Source: Burkholderiales bacterium (GTDB lineage Bacteria; Pseudomonadota; Gammaproteobacteria; Burkholderiales; Burkholderiaceae_C). From it: 64,000 nucleotides of DNA. Positions 63,761-64,000 of this stretch are shown piece by piece; the stretch's first letter is position 1; every line of letters begins with the position of its first letter. The notes under the pieces are model-generated. The model did no database searches, was not told the DNA's origin, and saw nothing but the letters and a program-made list of their open reading frames with translations. The DNA is taken from assembly GCA_016219375.1 (NCBI GenBank), contig JACRNC010000017.1:28617-92616 (forward strand), read 5' to 3'. Both the position numbers and the translations under genes were made by a program.

Positions 63761-64000
63761 GTGAGCGAGTCGGCGGCTGGACGGTGGCGATACGGCAGCG
63801 ATACGGCGAGCGATGCGGCGCAGGCGGGGCGGGGCCCTCAGCCGCCTCAGCCGCCTCAGCCGCCTTGTATCTTTCAACCCTCGGACCGGCCCGGGCAGCC
63901 CGACGCGCCTTTGGGCCAGATGTTGAAGCCCGTGGCTGAGCACTGGGCACCCGAGCCGGACCGTCCTTCTCTGCAGCCCGAACGGTTGTATGAACTTGAA
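63761..64000 (+). CDS. open frame running off right edge, hypothetical
   Basis: A GTG at 63761 opens an 80-codon frame with no stop up to the window edge; an internal ATG lies at about 63919 (MLKPVAEHW). It includes Pro-Gln-Pro repeats from a 9-bp tandem repeat and then ALGQ-like residues ending LQPERLYELE. Coding style is plausible only in the last 30 codons, and the AT content rises there. I see no known family. Could be the start of the next gene. Confidence 0.3.
   Translation, partial: MSESAAGRWRYGSDTASDAAQAGRGPQPPQPPQPPCIFQPSDRPGQPDAPLGQMLKPVAEHWAPEPDRPSLQPERLYELE
63838..63866. repeat. short 9-bp tandem repeat
   Basis: Three copies of CTCAGCCGC in tandem just right of tRNA-Arg. Reads Pro-Gln-Pro in the open frame above. 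Confidence 0.7.

Overview
The window is GC-rich chromosomal DNA with almost no AT-rich islands and with tightly packed, often overlapping genes. Together with the gene sets seen (ubiD, the rib/nusB block, an xseB-ispA-dxs-folE2 block beside a Rieske oxygenase, and an exosortase-B exopolysaccharide locus), this points to a betaproteobacterium of the order Burkholderiales, probably of the Rubrivivax/Leptothrix/Ideonella-Comamonadaceae type. That placement is an inference from gene content and order; no 16S gene is present. I see no insertion sequence, CRISPR array or complete prophage.

Layout. 1-7.6 kb: small accessory genes (DUF2892-type membrane protein, CBS-pair protein, GFA-fold protein), a clearly foreign AT-rich orphan gene at 1.9-2.9 kb, an AraC regulator translationally coupled to a DUF2804 gene that carries an in-frame 15-bp minisatellite, a sterol-desaturase-type hydroxylase and a secreted metallo-beta-lactamase-fold hydrolase. 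7.9-14 kb: a large MASE1/CHASE/PAS hybrid histidine kinase, then alaS. 14.1-25.1 kb: an exopolysaccharide locus in two converging halves. Rightward are four glycosyltransferases with a secreted GH99/WbsX-like protein; leftward are a Wzz-like protein (EpsF), exosortase B, EpsI, a Wzy/O-antigen-ligase-like polymerase and a DUF4422 protein.

25.4-33 kb: folE2, dxs, ispA and xseB (folate-type and isoprenoid precursors), then a Rieske oxygenase, a DMT permease and a mercaptopyruvate sulfurtransferase-type rhodanese. 33-39 kb: ZIP metal transporter, Tat-exported dienelactone-hydrolase-family protein, Ppx/GppA phosphatase, a TssQ-like lipoprotein and a membrane Ser/Thr kinase with a PEGA tail. 39.4-52.7 kb: one long leftward run, glyA-nrdR-[pilV-pilW-pilX-pilY1-pilE-fimT]-ribD-ribE-ribB-ribH-nusB. 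Here the minor-pilin/adhesin cluster of a type IV pilus sits inside the usual glyA/nrdR/rib/nusB neighbourhood.

53-64 kb: lytic transglycosylase, ubiD, a structured intergenic region ending in a strong terminator (small RNA candidate), YdcF-like protein, an msrA interrupted by an in-frame TAG, thyA-folA-xth, an OmpA-type glycine-zipper lipoprotein behind tandem duplicated terminators, an ABC exporter, a hypothetical protein, tRNA-Arg(CCT), and an open frame running off the right edge.

Most promising for follow-up: the AT-rich orphan with a phage-tail-like N-terminus, the amber-interrupted msrA, the RNA candidate after ubiD, the expanding repeat in the DUF2804 gene, and the secreted GH99-like protein in a glycosyltransferase operon.
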